The notes beneath the pieces were generated by a model, which ran no database searches, was not told where the DNA came from, and worked only from the letters and a program-made list of their open reading frames with translations. Below, one piece after another: positions 37,101-48,698 of a stretch of DNA of 64,000 nucleotides (positions within the stretch are counted from its first letter, which is position 1; the number at the start of each line of letters is the position of its first letter). The stretch is from Oenanthe sinensis (taxonomy: Eukaryota; Streptophyta; Magnoliopsida; Apiales; Apiaceae), in NCBI GenBank assembly GCA_028671895.1, contig CM053802.1:19971631-20035630 (forward strand). Reading direction: 5' to 3'. The position numbers and the translations under genes were made by a program.

Positions 37101-38465
37101 TCAAGAATATTCTGGGCTCACAGCATCCTCTGGATCTGCAAACTTGTCATCTTCAGCATCTGTCTCTAGCACTTTGTCATCTGGAGTAGTTGATCCACCA
37201 GCTTTTCCACTTTTCTCAGCACTACTTACTGCAGCATTTGCCAGACCAGCCAAGTTACACTCTGTAGCATTGCCATCATCTGATATTTTGAGCTCCTTTT
37301 TATACGCTGTCAACAACTTACTTACCACAACTTCTCTAAAAAACTTAACCTCATCAGTTAAACTTTCAATTTTTGAAGCCAAGTGAGCAATGTCAAGAGT
37401 CATAGTGGCATTATCATTTTTCAACTCTTTAGCAAGAACTTCAAACTTTTTCTCAAAATATCCAGTAGATTGTTCACCAACAGCGGTACTTGGAGTTTGA
37501 ACTTCAACTTGCACCAAACTCCCATCCTTGTCCACTTTGAGATGAGACTGAGCTAAGCTTTTGTTGTCCAAGAACTCCTTAGCCACAGATTTGTCAACAT
37601 CCCTCAGTTTGACACCATACCAATCAAAAATTCTAGTCAATAAACAACCATATGGTAACCCTGTACTCTGGTTTCCCTCAAAAACAGCCAACATGTTCTT
37701 CAAAATCAAATCAGCTAAATCAAACTTCTTACCAGCTAGTAACATACCAACAACACACACATCTTGACAGTTAAAATTTGACCTACTTCCAACCCTAGGA
37801 CAGATATTTGCCAAACAAATCTTAAACAAAACATGAGCCATTGGAGTAACATTCGATGTAGTAGGGCAATTGAACTCTAAAATACCATGCAAACCCCTAA
37901 CTGTATTCAGTTGAACTAAAGGGCAAAAATCATCCAACAATACAGGACCCTTTTTAGTGAACACAGATAGTTTAGATGGGTTTTCAATCCTTAAGACAGA
38001 GTTCAAAACAGCATTGTTCAGAGTAATTTTGGTGTCTCTAACCATAGATATAAAGTTACCAAACTGATCAGGCACCAAATTTGCATAAAACTCTTGAACA
38101 TAATCCACATAACAATCCTTAGGCATGTCAACCAAAAACGACTCAAAACCTAAATCAGTGAAATACTTTACTGCGCCACAAGTAAAGAAAACCTTACCAG
38201 CAATAGAGCGGCCGAAAATAACTTTACGATTGAGCAAATCAAGAGACAATGACCTTGCTTCCAAATCAGCCGAGACGAACTGCAAACTTCGCTTAACTTT
38301 CTTCGATTCTGAACCCTCACGATCTGATCGATTAACTTCTGACACATCATCTCCACTATCAATGTTCAGTGGTTCAATAAAATCATCATCCTCATCGATA
38401 AGCTTGCGCTTCAATTTGTTCGCTTTAACACTTGCAGATGCCTTCATTTTCCTTGTCTGCCGCAT
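37101..38465 (-). CDS. Copia-C extra ORF, 454 residues, unknown function
   Basis: Open frame downstream of pol. The likely start is ATG 38465 (MRQTRKMKASASVKANKLKR); the frame is open to 38675, so a longer form is possible. A basic patch KLKRKLIDEDDD near residue 20 looks like a nuclear-localisation signal. Residues about 85-180 (YVQEFYANLVPDQFGNFISM and onward) resemble the putative plant transposon protein domain found beside many plant retroelements; I name it from memory of its pattern. The C-terminal third has heptads and a Glu/Asp/Ser-rich tail. There are no frameshifts or internal stops. Its job is not known. Relatives in Copia-A and D are decayed. Confidence 0.75.
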   Translation of the reverse strand: MRQTRKMKASASVKANKLKRKLIDEDDDFIEPLNIDSGDDVSEVNRSDREGSESKKVKRSLQFVSADLEARSLSLDLLNRKVIFGRSIAGKVFFTCGAVKYFTDLGFESFLVDMPKDCYVDYVQEFYANLVPDQFGNFISMVRDTKITLNNAVLNSVLRIENPSKLSVFTKKGPVLLDDFCPLVQLNTVRGLHGILEFNCPTTSNVTPMAHVLFKICLANICPRVGSRSNFNCQDVCVVGMLLAGKKFDLADLILKNMLAVFEGNQSTGLPYGCLLTRIFDWYGVKLRDVDKSVAKEFLDNKSLAQSHLKVDKDGSLVQVEVQTPSTAVGEQSTGYFEKKFEVLAKELKNDNATMTLDIAHLASKIESLTDEVKFFREVVVSKLLTAYKKELKISDDGNATECNLAGLANAAVSSAEKSGKAGGSTTPDDKVLETDAEDDKFADPEDAVSPEYS

Positions 38466-38976
38466 GACTTTGACGATTGAGATTGATAAAGCAAGAGATA
38501 TAGTGTATTTGTTAAAAAGAAACCCTAGAGCTCGTATCCGCAGATTTGGCCGATAATATAGGGAGCCAAAGAGTCTTGAGTGAATAAGCTCAACTAATCC
38601 TATTTTAATTGATTTAAAAGGAGTATTTTTCGGAGAAATACTAGAAATTATCCCACCCTTTAAAACACTCAACATTTTATTTTAAATAATACCACACACT
38701 TATCAATTAAACAAATAATTAACATGTTAATCAGATAAGCATTTTATATAATGAAAGAGCAATTAGTTTAAAATTTGAAATAAGCACTAATTACTAGCCT
38801 TGAAAACTGAATAGACATACACGGATAACAAGTAAGTGGACTTTTCCAAACTTAGCACAGAACACGTAACACATAAATATATTAAATCAAATAATTTCAA
38901 TCAAACAATAAACTCATATGTGCAGTTAATCAATCAGTAAGCTGAGATCTAGAAAAACCTGGTGTCAGCTTGCTGA

Positions 38977-41900
38977 CTAGATGTTACACATGCCAAGTTC
39001 CCTTCTAATAATAGAAAATCTCTCTTCTGTCAATGGCTTTGTAAAGATGTCAGCTAGCTGATACTCTGTAGGCACAAAAATCAGCTTGATCTTCCCTTTT
39101 GCCACATTGTCTCTCAAGAAATGATGTCTCACATCAATATGCTTTGTTCTTGAGTGATTGACAGGATTTTCTGAAATGTTGATAGCACTTGTATTGTCAC
39201 AATATATTGGAATCCTTTCACATTTGATTCCAAAATCCCTTAGTGTTTGTATCATCCACAGCATTTGAGAGCAACAGCTGCCGGCTGCCAAGTACTCCCC
39301 CTCAGCTGTTGATAAAGCAACGGAGTTTTGTTTCTTGCATTGCCAAGTGACCAAACTCTGGCCTAAAAATGCACAAACACCACTTGTACTCTTTCGATCA
39401 GTGTGACAACCTGCATAATCTGCATCACTATACCCAACAAGATCAAATGCATTTGTGATAGGATAAAATAAAGCCAAATTAATAGTACCACTTAAATACT
39501 TAAATATTCTCTTAACAGCATTATAATGAGACTCCTTAGGCTTGCATTGAAATCTAGCACATACACAAACTGCATACATGATATCAGGTCTAGAAGCAGT
39601 AAGATACAGTAAACTACCAATCATACCTCTATACTTACGAATATCAACATCTACACCTTTTTCATCTGTTGTCAGCTTGCTGGCTTGACTCATTGGTGTT
39701 GATTTCGTCTTGACAGTTTCAAATCCAAATCTCTTGAGTAGATTCTTGATGTATTTGGATTGATGCACAAAGATTCCATCTTTTGTTTGTTTGACTTGAA
39801 GACCTAAAAAGTAATTGAGTTCACCCATTATGCTCATGTCAAACTCACTGTGCATACACTTTGAAAACCACTCACACATGACATCATTAGTTGATCCAAA
39901 AACAATATCATCCACATAAATATGAACAACAAGTATATCCTTACCATCAAATTTAAGAAACAAAGTTGGATCAATTTTACCTCGAATAAAGCCATTTTTA
40001 AGTAGAAATTCACTTAACCGTTCATACCACGACCTAGGAGCTTGTCTTAGTCCATACAATGCCTTCTTTAGTTTGTAGACATGATTTGGATACTTCTCAT
40101 GCTTGAAGCCCGGAGGTTACTCGACATAAACTTCCTCTTTGAGATAACCATTAAGAAATGCACTTTTGACATCCATTTGATGAAGCTTGAATTTCTTGTA
40201 ACATGCAAATGAAAGTAGCATTCTTATAGACTCCAGCCTTGCAACAGGTGCATAAGTTTGATCAAAATCAATCCCTTCTTGTTGATTGTAGCCTTGTGCA
40301 ACTAGCCTTGCCTTGTTCCTTGTAATTGTACCAAATTCATCAGCTTTGTTCTTGAAGACCCATTTAGTACCAATGATTGAAACATCTTTAGGCTTTTCCA
40401 CAAGTTCCCACACATCACATCTTTTGAATTGATTCAGCTCCTCTTGCATTGCCATGATCCAATTTTCATCTTCTAAAGCATCTTGAACATTTTTGGGTTC
40501 CTCTTGAGCTAGGAAAGCTGCAAAAGCACAGAAGTTTGCTTTCCCTCTTCTTGTCTTGACACCCTCAGAAGCATCACCAATAATTTGTGTTGGTGGATGA
40601 TTCTTCACAGTTCTTGTAGCTTTGGGGAGAAAATGTTGAGATATCTCTTCATGAACAGTTCTAATAGAAGTTGTAGTCCTTGCTATAGGAGTTTGTGACC
40701 CTCCTAGATTGAGTTTAGACAACTGTTCAATAGTATCATCTACTGAGATTGCAGTGTCAGTTGGCTGATTGGCTGTTCCAGCTTGCTGACTGTCTGACTG
40801 TTGAGCAGTAGATGTTGTAGCAGCTTGCTCCTTTGTCTTGTCATCTTGCTGACTACCTGATGTTGCAGTAGTTTTATTGCTTCCATCATTATCACCTGCA
40901 TCATCTTCCTCATCTCTTGGCAGATCATTGTTAAGTTCATGAAATATAACATCAATAGACTCCTCAACAATGCGCTTCTTTAAATTAAAGACTCTATATG
41001 CTCTACTAGTTAAATAATAACCAAGAAAAATTGCCTCATAAGATTTAACATCGAATTTACCATCCCTGTCGATTTTCTTGAGGACAAAACACTTTAAGCC
41101 AAACACTTTGAAGTAACTGATGTTAGGCTTTTTGTTCCTCAACAGCTCATATGGAGTTCTCTCAAGAATAGGCCTGATCACCACTCTGTTAAGAACATAG
41201 CAGGCTGTGTTTACTGCTTCTGCCCAAAAGCTTCTTGGCAGCTTGCTTTCCTGCAATAAAGTTCTAGCAGTTTCCTCCAAAGACCTGTTCTTTCTTTCCA
41301 CTACTCCATTCTGTTGTGGAGTTCTAGGTGCAGAAAATTCATGAGTGATGCCCCTTGCTTCACAGTAAGTGACAAAATCTTTCTTGAATTCACCACCTCG
41401 ATCACTTCTTATACCTACAAGTCTTGTGTTCAGCTTGTTCTCAAGTACCTTAATTAGCTTCTCAAATTCTTCAAAAGCAGAATCCTTAGTACGAAGGAAT
41501 AAAACCCAAGTAAAACGTGTGTAATCATCAACAATAAAAAAACCATATTGTTTACCTCCAATACTTTTATAAGATTCTAGACCAAACAAATCTAGATGCA
41601 ATAATTCTAAGGGTTTTGTAGTAGATACAACCTTTTTGGCCTTGTGAGAACTTTGAATCTGTTTGCCTAATTGACATGCATCACAGACTTGTGTCTTGAC
41701 ATACTTTAATTTTGGCAAACCCCTCACTAACTTCTTGCTAGATAATCTGTTGAGCAAGTCCATGTGAGCATGACCCAATCTTCTATGCCAGATTGTTGGA
41801 TCATTATCAACAGCAGCTAAGCAGCAAGCTGTTTCTTGTAATTCAAAGTCTAACACATACACATTTCCTTTCCTTCTAGCAACTAGAGGAATCTGGTTAG

Positions 41901-42204
41901 TAACAACAGTAATAACACATTTATCTTTATCAAAAACAACTGAATGTCCATCATCATGCAACTGACTTACACTAAGCAGATTATATTTTAAGCCTTTAAC
42001 ATAACGAACATTATCAATAAAAGTTGTGTCATTACCTACTTTACCTTTACCTAAAATAGGAAGAGTCTTACTATCACCAATTGTGACACCTCCACCTTTC
42101 TTGAATTTGAGATTAATAAATTGAGCTTTGTCTCCACACATATGTCTTGTGCATCCACTGTCAATGATCCATGATTTTGATTTGATCTTAGCAGCAAGAC
42201 ATAT
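38977..42204 (-). pseudogene. Copia-C pol polyprotein, one internal stop
   Basis: Protease, integrase, RT and RNase H in one frame. Protease WIIDSGCTRHMCG lies near 42150. The zinc region is WHRRLGHAH and CDACQLG. Integrase residues IVDDYTRFTW, RSDRGGEF and QQNGVVERKNR are complete. The RT box is IYVDDIVFGS near 39910. RNase H has GYSDADYAG, STAEGEY, CDNTSAI and TKHIDVRHH and ends after ADIFTKPL at 38977. The only break is TAA at 40117-40119 in the RT finger region (VYVE-stop-PPGF, where relatives have Gln), a single C-to-T type change. It lies in the same frame as gag but is separated from it by TAA (42229) and TAG (about 42205). Confidence 0.93.
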
Positions 42205-42228
42205 CTACAAAACAAACAAAAACAACAC

Positions 42229-44328
42229 TTAACCTTTTGGTACCCATATTGGTTTGGGTCCTGATTGGTTAGTAGCAAGTATATAAAGAACATTTAATTC
42301 AGATTTCTTGATCCACATTTGAACCACTTTGGGAGAGGAATTCTGCGTTCTTTGCTTCCTGCCAGAACCATTTCGGCTAGCTGTCTGTTTGTTCCAGTAA
42401 GCTGGCTTCCTGTCAGCTTCTTTCTGGTAAATTCTGGTAGCTCGCTGAGATCTGCAATTTTGAGCTAGATGACCTTTACCACCACATTTCTTGCAACTTG
42501 TCCAGGGCATAGCATATTTGTATGGCTTTCCTTGTCTGCCTTCATACTTTAGTGCAGTAGCCCTCTTGTTGAAGTTCAAACCAACTCCTTCCTTGTCCAA
42601 AGGTACCTTGATGCTTTTCATCATTGATTTGAGACCTTCTTCTCCTTGAACAAAAGTACCCATGCCTTTTCTGAGCTTAATGACTTCTTTTTCCAAGGAA
42701 ATAATTCTTTCTGCTTGCTTTGATGAAGTGGCAGCAGGCTGAGATGTACTGTCAGCAGGCTGAGATGATGTTTCAGCAGGCTGAGATGTAGTTTCAGCAG
42801 GCTGAGATGATTCTTTCTTGGAAGATTCTCTGAGTTTAAATGTTTCAAGACATGCATCTCTTGCCTCTATGTCAGCCTTTAGATCAGAAATCTCATCAGC
42901 TAGAGCATTGTTCCTTTTCAACAGAATCTTGTTGAAATCTTCTAGATCTTCAATTTTTGATTCAAGCTCTTTGATTTTGACTTCATTTGTGGCTTGAACA
43001 GGTTCCTTAGTTTCAATTAATGATTCCACCTTTGCCATTAAATCTTGAACCATCTGTCTAAGGTAAGCATTCTTTTCTGACAGCTTGTTGTTTTCAGTCC
43101 TTACTGAGTTATATTCCTCTACAGGAATACTATCTTGATCCTGCATGGTTAGTTCATCTAGAATAATATTATCAGAAGAAATATCAAATCTAAAAGAGTT
43201 TACCTCACTTTTATCATCATCAGAATCACTTTCAGTAATGATCTCCTCAGTTAAGCCTCGAACAATGTCATCCTCCATTCCAACTAATGCAAGGTTGACC
43301 ATATCATCATTGGTGTCACTGTCACTTGGTGAGATGTCTTCTTCATCATCACTCCAGGTTAGCAAAGCTTTAGATTTCTTCTTGATTTTGTACTCAGCTT
43401 GCTGCTTCCCTTTTAGCTTGTAACAGTCCTTCTTGAAATGGCCCGGTTTGCCACATTCAAAACATGTTGAATCTCCTTTGGAATCTTTGGAGAACTTCTT
43501 GGTTTTAGAGAAGCTTGAACTCCTCCTTTCTCTCTTCATCTTGTTTTTCTGTTCGATCATCTTTCTGATTTTTCTGGACATGAGAGCTATTTCCTCATCT
43601 GATTCATCATCAGATTCCAGCTTGTTGTCATCACCATGAAGTGCCAAATTCTTCATCTTTGATGTGAGATCAGAAGTAGAATTTGCATGGCTAGCAATTA
43701 TCTTGCCTTCAAACTGCTCCAATTCAGCAAAAACACTTAGAGTGTCCATTGTATCAATTGTTGGAGAGGATTCTAAGGCAGTGACCTTCGGTTCATAGAT
43801 CCATGGAACAGCACTAATGATTTTCATGTTGATCTCTTCTTGTGGAATTTTCTCGCCAAGTAAAGTGAGACCATTCATAGTGACTTGGAATCTAGCTTGA
43901 GCATCCTTAATAGATTCATCTTTATTGAGTTTGAAATTACCATACTCGTTCATCAGCTTGCTGAGTTTAACCTTCTTTAATGCTTTTGAACCTTCATGAC
44001 ATAATTCAAGAGTGTCCCACATCTCCTTTACAGAAGTACATGAAGAAACTTTATCACTCTCTTCAGGACATAAACCAGTCATGATAGTGTTGATAGCTCG
44101 GTTGTTGTAAGCAAGCTTGATCAGCTCATCAGCAGTGAGTTCATCTATATCCTTTTCTTTACCATCTGTAGTAAGAAACTTGAAAGGACCTTTTTCTGTA
44201 ACTCTCCACTCCATGGGTTCTCTGGCCAGGTGCTGCTTCATTCTACCTTTCCACCAGTTGTAGTTTTCTGTGCCAAGTAGTAGAGGTGCCCTCGAGCCTG
44301 AACTTCCCATTGGATATTTGTCAGCCAT
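42229..44328 (-). CDS. Copia-C gag, 699 residues
   Basis: Capsid/nucleocapsid protein of the virus-like particle, intact. Start MADKYPMG at 44328. The UBN2-type capsid region (about residues 60-200) includes LMNEYGNFKLNKDESIKDAQ. CCHC knuckle 1 is CFECGKPGHFKKDC (about residue 290). A long coiled-coil region lies at about 420-530. A tandem SQPAE-like repeat (about 42718-42812) follows, then CCHC knuckle 2, CKKCGGKGHLAQNC (about residue 613). The frame ends with KPIWVPKG-TAA at 42229. Relative to usual copia gag it is long because of the coiled coil and second knuckle. Confidence 0.92.
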   Translation of the reverse strand: MADKYPMGSSGSRAPLLLGTENYNWWKGRMKQHLAREPMEWRVTEKGPFKFLTTDGKEKDIDELTADELIKLAYNNRAINTIMTGLCPEESDKVSSCTSVKEMWDTLELCHEGSKALKKVKLSKLMNEYGNFKLNKDESIKDAQARFQVTMNGLTLLGEKIPQEEINMKIISAVPWIYEPKVTALESSPTIDTMDTLSVFAELEQFEGKIIASHANSTSDLTSKMKNLALHGDDNKLESDDESDEEIALMSRKIRKMIEQKNKMKRERRSSSFSKTKKFSKDSKGDSTCFECGKPGHFKKDCYKLKGKQQAEYKIKKKSKALLTWSDDEEDISPSDSDTNDDMVNLALVGMEDDIVRGLTEEIITESDSDDDKSEVNSFRFDISSDNIILDELTMQDQDSIPVEEYNSVRTENNKLSEKNAYLRQMVQDLMAKVESLIETKEPVQATNEVKIKELESKIEDLEDFNKILLKRNNALADEISDLKADIEARDACLETFKLRESSKKESSQPAETTSQPAETSSQPADSTSQPAATSSKQAERIISLEKEVIKLRKGMGTFVQGEEGLKSMMKSIKVPLDKEGVGLNFNKRATALKYEGRQGKPYKYAMPWTSCKKCGGKGHLAQNCRSQRATRIYQKEADRKPAYWNKQTASRNGSGRKQRTQNSSPKVVQMWIKKSELNVLYILATNQSGPKPIWVPKG

Positions 44329-44370
44329 ATGTTCTATACTTTCCTGTTACAGAAGATATTAGTATAGCCT

Positions 44371-44382
44371 GCTCTGATACCA
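44371..44382 (-). other. Copia-C primer binding site
   Basis: Minus strand TGGTATCAGAGC, two bases inside the 5' LTR. A standard initiator-Met tRNA site. Confidence 0.92.
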
Positions 44383-44384
44383 AA

Positions 44385-45624
44385 TGTAAATGCACACCTA
44401 GAGGGGGGGTGAATAGGTGTTATGGCTAACAATGACCAATTTTAATTTTACCGAGTTATTAAGCCTGTCAGCTAGCTAAGATTGATTAACAGACACTGTC
44501 AGCTAGCTGCTATATGCAATGCAGTACAGAAAAAGTAAATAACACCAAGACTTTTAGCCAGGTTCGACCCCTAATCCCCTATGGTCTACGTCCTGGTCCC
44601 CTACCAACTGGTAAGAGAGAATATTATTAATCAATGAACAACCGATTAGAAGATTACAATAATATTCCTCTCATATTCCCTTGCAACTGATACTAGCTTG
44701 CTGAAACCCCTGTTCTTTCGAACTCTCTAGCTCTCTAAGCACTATACTACCCTAGTACATCCTTCTCTAGCTATCTAGTTCCCAAATCCTGTTTCACAAG
44801 CTCAATATCCAGCCACAACCAATTACACCTTGAACAATACAAGTGAATAAAGATACAACTCAAACTATAAGCTCTCTAACGTATATATATAAGTATATAG
44901 AATACTAGAGCTCAAAGATATTTGCTAAGAACGTTTTTAGTTTGAGAAGAAGTGTGTATATATGTTTCAAATCAGTTTAGCTTCACTTCCTTTTCTTAGA
45001 GAAAAACTATACACACTTGTATATATATATATTCGATTTTATCAAACCAAAACTAACGTTGAAATTACAACGTTTGAATTAGTTAAGATAAGGTACGTAT
45101 ATATATTTAAAAGTACGTATATTGAGGATAAATAAGATGATAGAACCGTTTGAAATCAGCCTCAATATAGTATAGATAAGAGTTGGTTTTAGAAGATAAG
45201 TTTTAGTCAAACTCCAACTCCTATTAAATAGGAAAATTAATTTGAATATTAAAATGTGTTTGAATTTGATAAAACTGAGCCCTAATATAATGTATAACCA
45301 TATATATATTAGATAGACTCGTACAAGTAAGATCCTATAAATTCTCCAAGAAAATCGGACTTCCTTGCAAATCAAACAGTTTCTGCGTTCCAGTGCCAGC
45401 TTGCTGATACAACCTGTTACCATGCTGTCAGCTTGCTGAAACACTCTGTTTTCCTTCTTTCAGCTTGCTGTCAATGTACTACAACTATATTATACTGATA
45501 AAACATGTCAGTAAACTAATACCTGCAAAACCAAGTTAGTACATGTATAACAGCTTGCTATTTTATATCATATACAAGCTTTCAGCTTGCTAACAGTGTG
45601 ATCATCAAAATCTAAAGGGTTTCA
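44385..45624 (-). repeat. Copia-C 5' LTR
   Basis: 1240 bases. Near-perfect match to 35498-36732. The visible differences are a one-base longer G run after CTAGAG, an extra AGCT near 44505, C/G near 44652 and C/T near 44672. Confidence 0.95.
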
Positions 45625-45629
45625 TAAGT

Positions 45630-46159
45630 CCTATTTTAAAGACTGAATATTATATTCTATTATATACAAGTTTAATGAGTTGCACATTTGATATGACAGA
45701 GTAATATTAGATATTTCAAAAAAATCAAAAATTTCCAAAATTACGATGCGATAATTTTTACTTGACTTATTTATGTTCATACAAGGTGTTCATTAATTAA
45801 AGATAATTGAATCAATTATAAATTGACACATAAATATTTGGGGGGGGGGGGAATTTTGATAAAAAAATTAAGTTTTCTAGCATTTTCCCATCACCAATGT
45901 TTGCTTTTGTTAAAATAAATGTGCAACACAAGTAATGAGATTTTATCAAATTATATTTTAAATTAAAATGATGAATTCTGGTCAACTCAAATTTTTATAT
46001 TCTACTCCCTGCGTTTTCTAATAAACTCAGCTTACAATTTTATCACAAAACTTATTTTTCATTTATATTTATATTAATTGTAATCATTGAGTTAATTGTA
46101 ATATATAATTTAAATAATAATTACTTTTACATTGATCGTTAATACTAATAATAATACTG
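45630..46159. other. Intergenic spacer with a 12-base G run
   Basis: AT-rich. A homopolymer of twelve G lies at 45840-45851. A lone Stowaway-like start (CTACTCCCTGCGTTTTC) lies near 46005 with no partner end found. No gene. Confidence 0.5.
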
Positions 46160-46755
46160 CTAGCTTATAACCGTGTGATGCACGGATTTATTCAAATTTT
46201 TTAATATATTTAAAATAAATTGAATAGGTTAAGCCGTAATTAAATTAAGATATTTAGATTGTCTTTAGTATAGAATTTATTGTAGATAGAATAATAATAA
46301 TATATCATTCTTGAGATGGAAAAATTAGTTTCTTGGGATGTAACTAATTAGTTGCTATTTTAAACTTAAAATATGATAAAGTAATAATAATATTATAATA
46401 TTTGTTTATATTCGATTATGAGTGATAATTTTAAATTAATTGGATAGTTTGAGGGCGATTAATTGACATGTTTAGATGGTATTTAGTATATAATTTTAAT
46501 AAAATTTAATATAGATAAAAAATAATAATATTATTATTATATTCATGAGATTTATTTAATTGATTGATATTTTAAATGAATTAAAGAATTTGAGTGGTGG
46601 TGAAACCGAATTCTGTAAATAGATTGCATTTAATACAACTACATTATATAAAAAGTATAAATTTTAATATAAGTATAAATTTTAAGTTATTATTTAGATA
46701 TAATATAATATTAAGATTTAATTATAAACAAAAATGAGGGATAACCAAAATGTGG

Positions 46756-46816
<61 letters not shown>

Positions 46817-47079
46817 AAATTTTAATAGGATTTTAAAAGAAATAATAATTTGTAATTTTAATAGAGTTTGAGTAAATTGATATATATAATTCAAGTTACA
46901 ATTGTATTAGATCTGTGCTACTATATTATATATACTATATTATTATATCTAATATTATATTATATATAAAATAAATTATATATATTTAATACTTTTGGAA
47001 AATGTTTACAATTTTTTAGAAAGTGCTATCAACCAACCAAACTAATAATAAATCTTTGTTTCGCTTATAATAGTATAGA
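46160..47079 (-). mobile_element. Non-autonomous Helitron, copy 2
   Basis: Minus strand begins TCTATACTATTATAAGCGAAAC at 47079. It ends with a perfect hairpin CCGTG-loop-CACGG (46171-46185) and CTAG at 46160-46163. The internal modules (TTTAGTATATAATTTTAATAAA; AATGAATTAAAGAATTTGAG) match Helitron copy 1. It contains an (AT)n run at about 46759-46811. The flank at 46159 is G rather than the expected A. Confidence 0.78.
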
Positions 47080-47390
47080 TAGGGAAAACTCTTTATACTA
47101 ATGTATAGTTTAATGAGCTATATTTATAAAAAAAAATCTTAAATAAAAGTTTGATATTTAAACTTTTATTTATTAAAATAAAATTGAAAAAATAAATTAT
47201 GAAACTACTATCATGCATCTTAATATACGTGATAAAAATCAAAAAGATTATTTAATTTGTTCTCAATATTATTTCATTGGAGCAAGTCGGATAGATTGGG
47301 TTAATAATATAGGAGTAGAGTTTTAATATAGTAATATTATATTATTATTATTATTATTATTATTATTAGAAAACAAATATAAAAATATTA
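47080..47390. other. AT-rich spacer with a TTA microsatellite
   Basis: An (ATT)n run lies at about 47337-47370. No gene seen. Confidence 0.6.
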
Positions 47391-47662
47391 TTAAATAAGG
47401 GTGCTAATATATGTACACCCTATATTTATTTATAGATACTCTAAATCAGTTTTGGACTAAATTACCCCGCTCTATTCACTTAATTTTCTTTTTTGTTTTA
47501 TTAATTATTATTTAGTATTTATCCCATTAACATCATACTCATTAGCATCCTTTCCCTTTCGTTTCAAGTGTCCCATCTAAGCCCTAACAACATCAATGAA
47601 GGGAGCTAATGAAAAAATTATTCACCCAAATATTAGAGACGGAGAAATTTCACAATCTTATA

Positions 47663-47945
47663 CTCCCTCTGTCCCAACCAATTCTTTACACTTTCCTTTT
47701 TGGGATGTCCCACTCAATTCTTTACATTACTAAAAATAGTAACTTTTAACAATAAAATACATTATTACATCCACTACTTCACTCCACTTTTTCAACACTT
47801 TACACTATTACACCCACTACTTCATTTATTTTAACAATAAAATCACTATTACACCCACTACTTCATTTATTTTAACAATATTACCCCACTATCCTTGGTC
47901 TCCGTGCCCGGACCAAATGTAAACATTTGGCCGGGACGGAGGGAG
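47663..47945. mobile_element. Stowaway MITE, complete
   Basis: CTCCCTCTGTCCCAACCAA to TTGGCCGGGACGGAGGGAG, flanked by TA on both sides, 283 bases. Internally it carries a 41-base tandem repeat beginning ACTATTACACCCACTACTTC (about 47803 and 47845). Confidence 0.88.
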
Positions 47946-48516
47946 TAGTATTGATGGAGAATTGTTAAATTTAAATAAATTAATTGACTTGATCATATCG
48001 GATAATATCTAGAATCTTTTAGAATTATTTACGCCATTAATTTTATTCTAATACAGGGTCTTTTGGTTCTGGCAACTCTAATGAAAAAGGTATTTTGTGT
48101 TCTTCATTTTTTTTTCTTTTAAAGATTACAATGTTTGGTTTGAATTTAATTTTTACATTTTTTGGAACTTTTACTCTTTTAAAATGTTATACAGTTTTAA
48201 ATTAATGCAAATTCACCTCATGTTTAACATGTTATAATATGGTGCCTGAACAAGAAGATGATGACGAACATTTTTTTTAAAATTTTGTGAGTTGTTTATA
48301 TCTCAGCAATTTGTGTATATTCCATTTCTTAATTTATTATAATTTGTTTATGTAATGCAAGTACATCTGATATAGTTGACTTTGAATGTTGGAGTTACTT
48401 TTGTTCATTAATATTGTATTTACTGTTCCCTCCCTGAAATAGTTGTACTTATTTTTTAGTTTTAAATCTAGATTTTTGTTAGAAATTTTTGTGACCCAGA
48501 GGTGAAAATATTATGG

Positions 48517-48698
48517 GAAATATTGATTTATTCTATATTTGAAATACTTATTAATTCAATTCTCTAACATTTAAATAGCTATTATATATATATATATGTG
48601 TGTATGAGAAATATTGATTTATTCTATATTTGAAATACTTATTAATTCAATTCTCTAGCATTTAAATAGCTATTATATATATATATATATATATAACT
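48517..48698. repeat. Tandem duplication, period 91
   Basis: GAAATATTGATTTATTCTAT and the following 60 or so bases occur at 48517 and again at 48608 with one or two differences; each copy ends in an AT run. Confidence 0.8.

Larger units (their letters stand above)
35498..45624 (-). mobile_element. Copia-C: young, nearly intact Ty1/copia element
   Basis: 10.1 kb, minus strand. The LTRs are almost identical; I see about two substitutions, a one-base G-run difference and a four-base indel over 1.24 kb. The target duplication TAAGT lies at 35493-35497 and 45625-45629. It has an iMet primer site, gag (699 residues), pol with one nonsense codon, an extra ORF and a purine tract. The layout with an extra ORF marks the SIRE/Maximus lineage. 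The word CAGCTTGCTG is scattered through LTRs and coding DNA. Confidence 0.96.

Noticed and set aside
38125..38556. 143-codon plus-strand ORF
   Set aside because: Antisense shadow of the Copia-C extra ORF.
42200..42231. A complete mini-intron between gag stop and pol in Copia-C (GTTAAGT to TTGTAG)
   Set aside because: About 29 bases, too short for a plant intron. Only the 3' splice-like end is kept as a finding.
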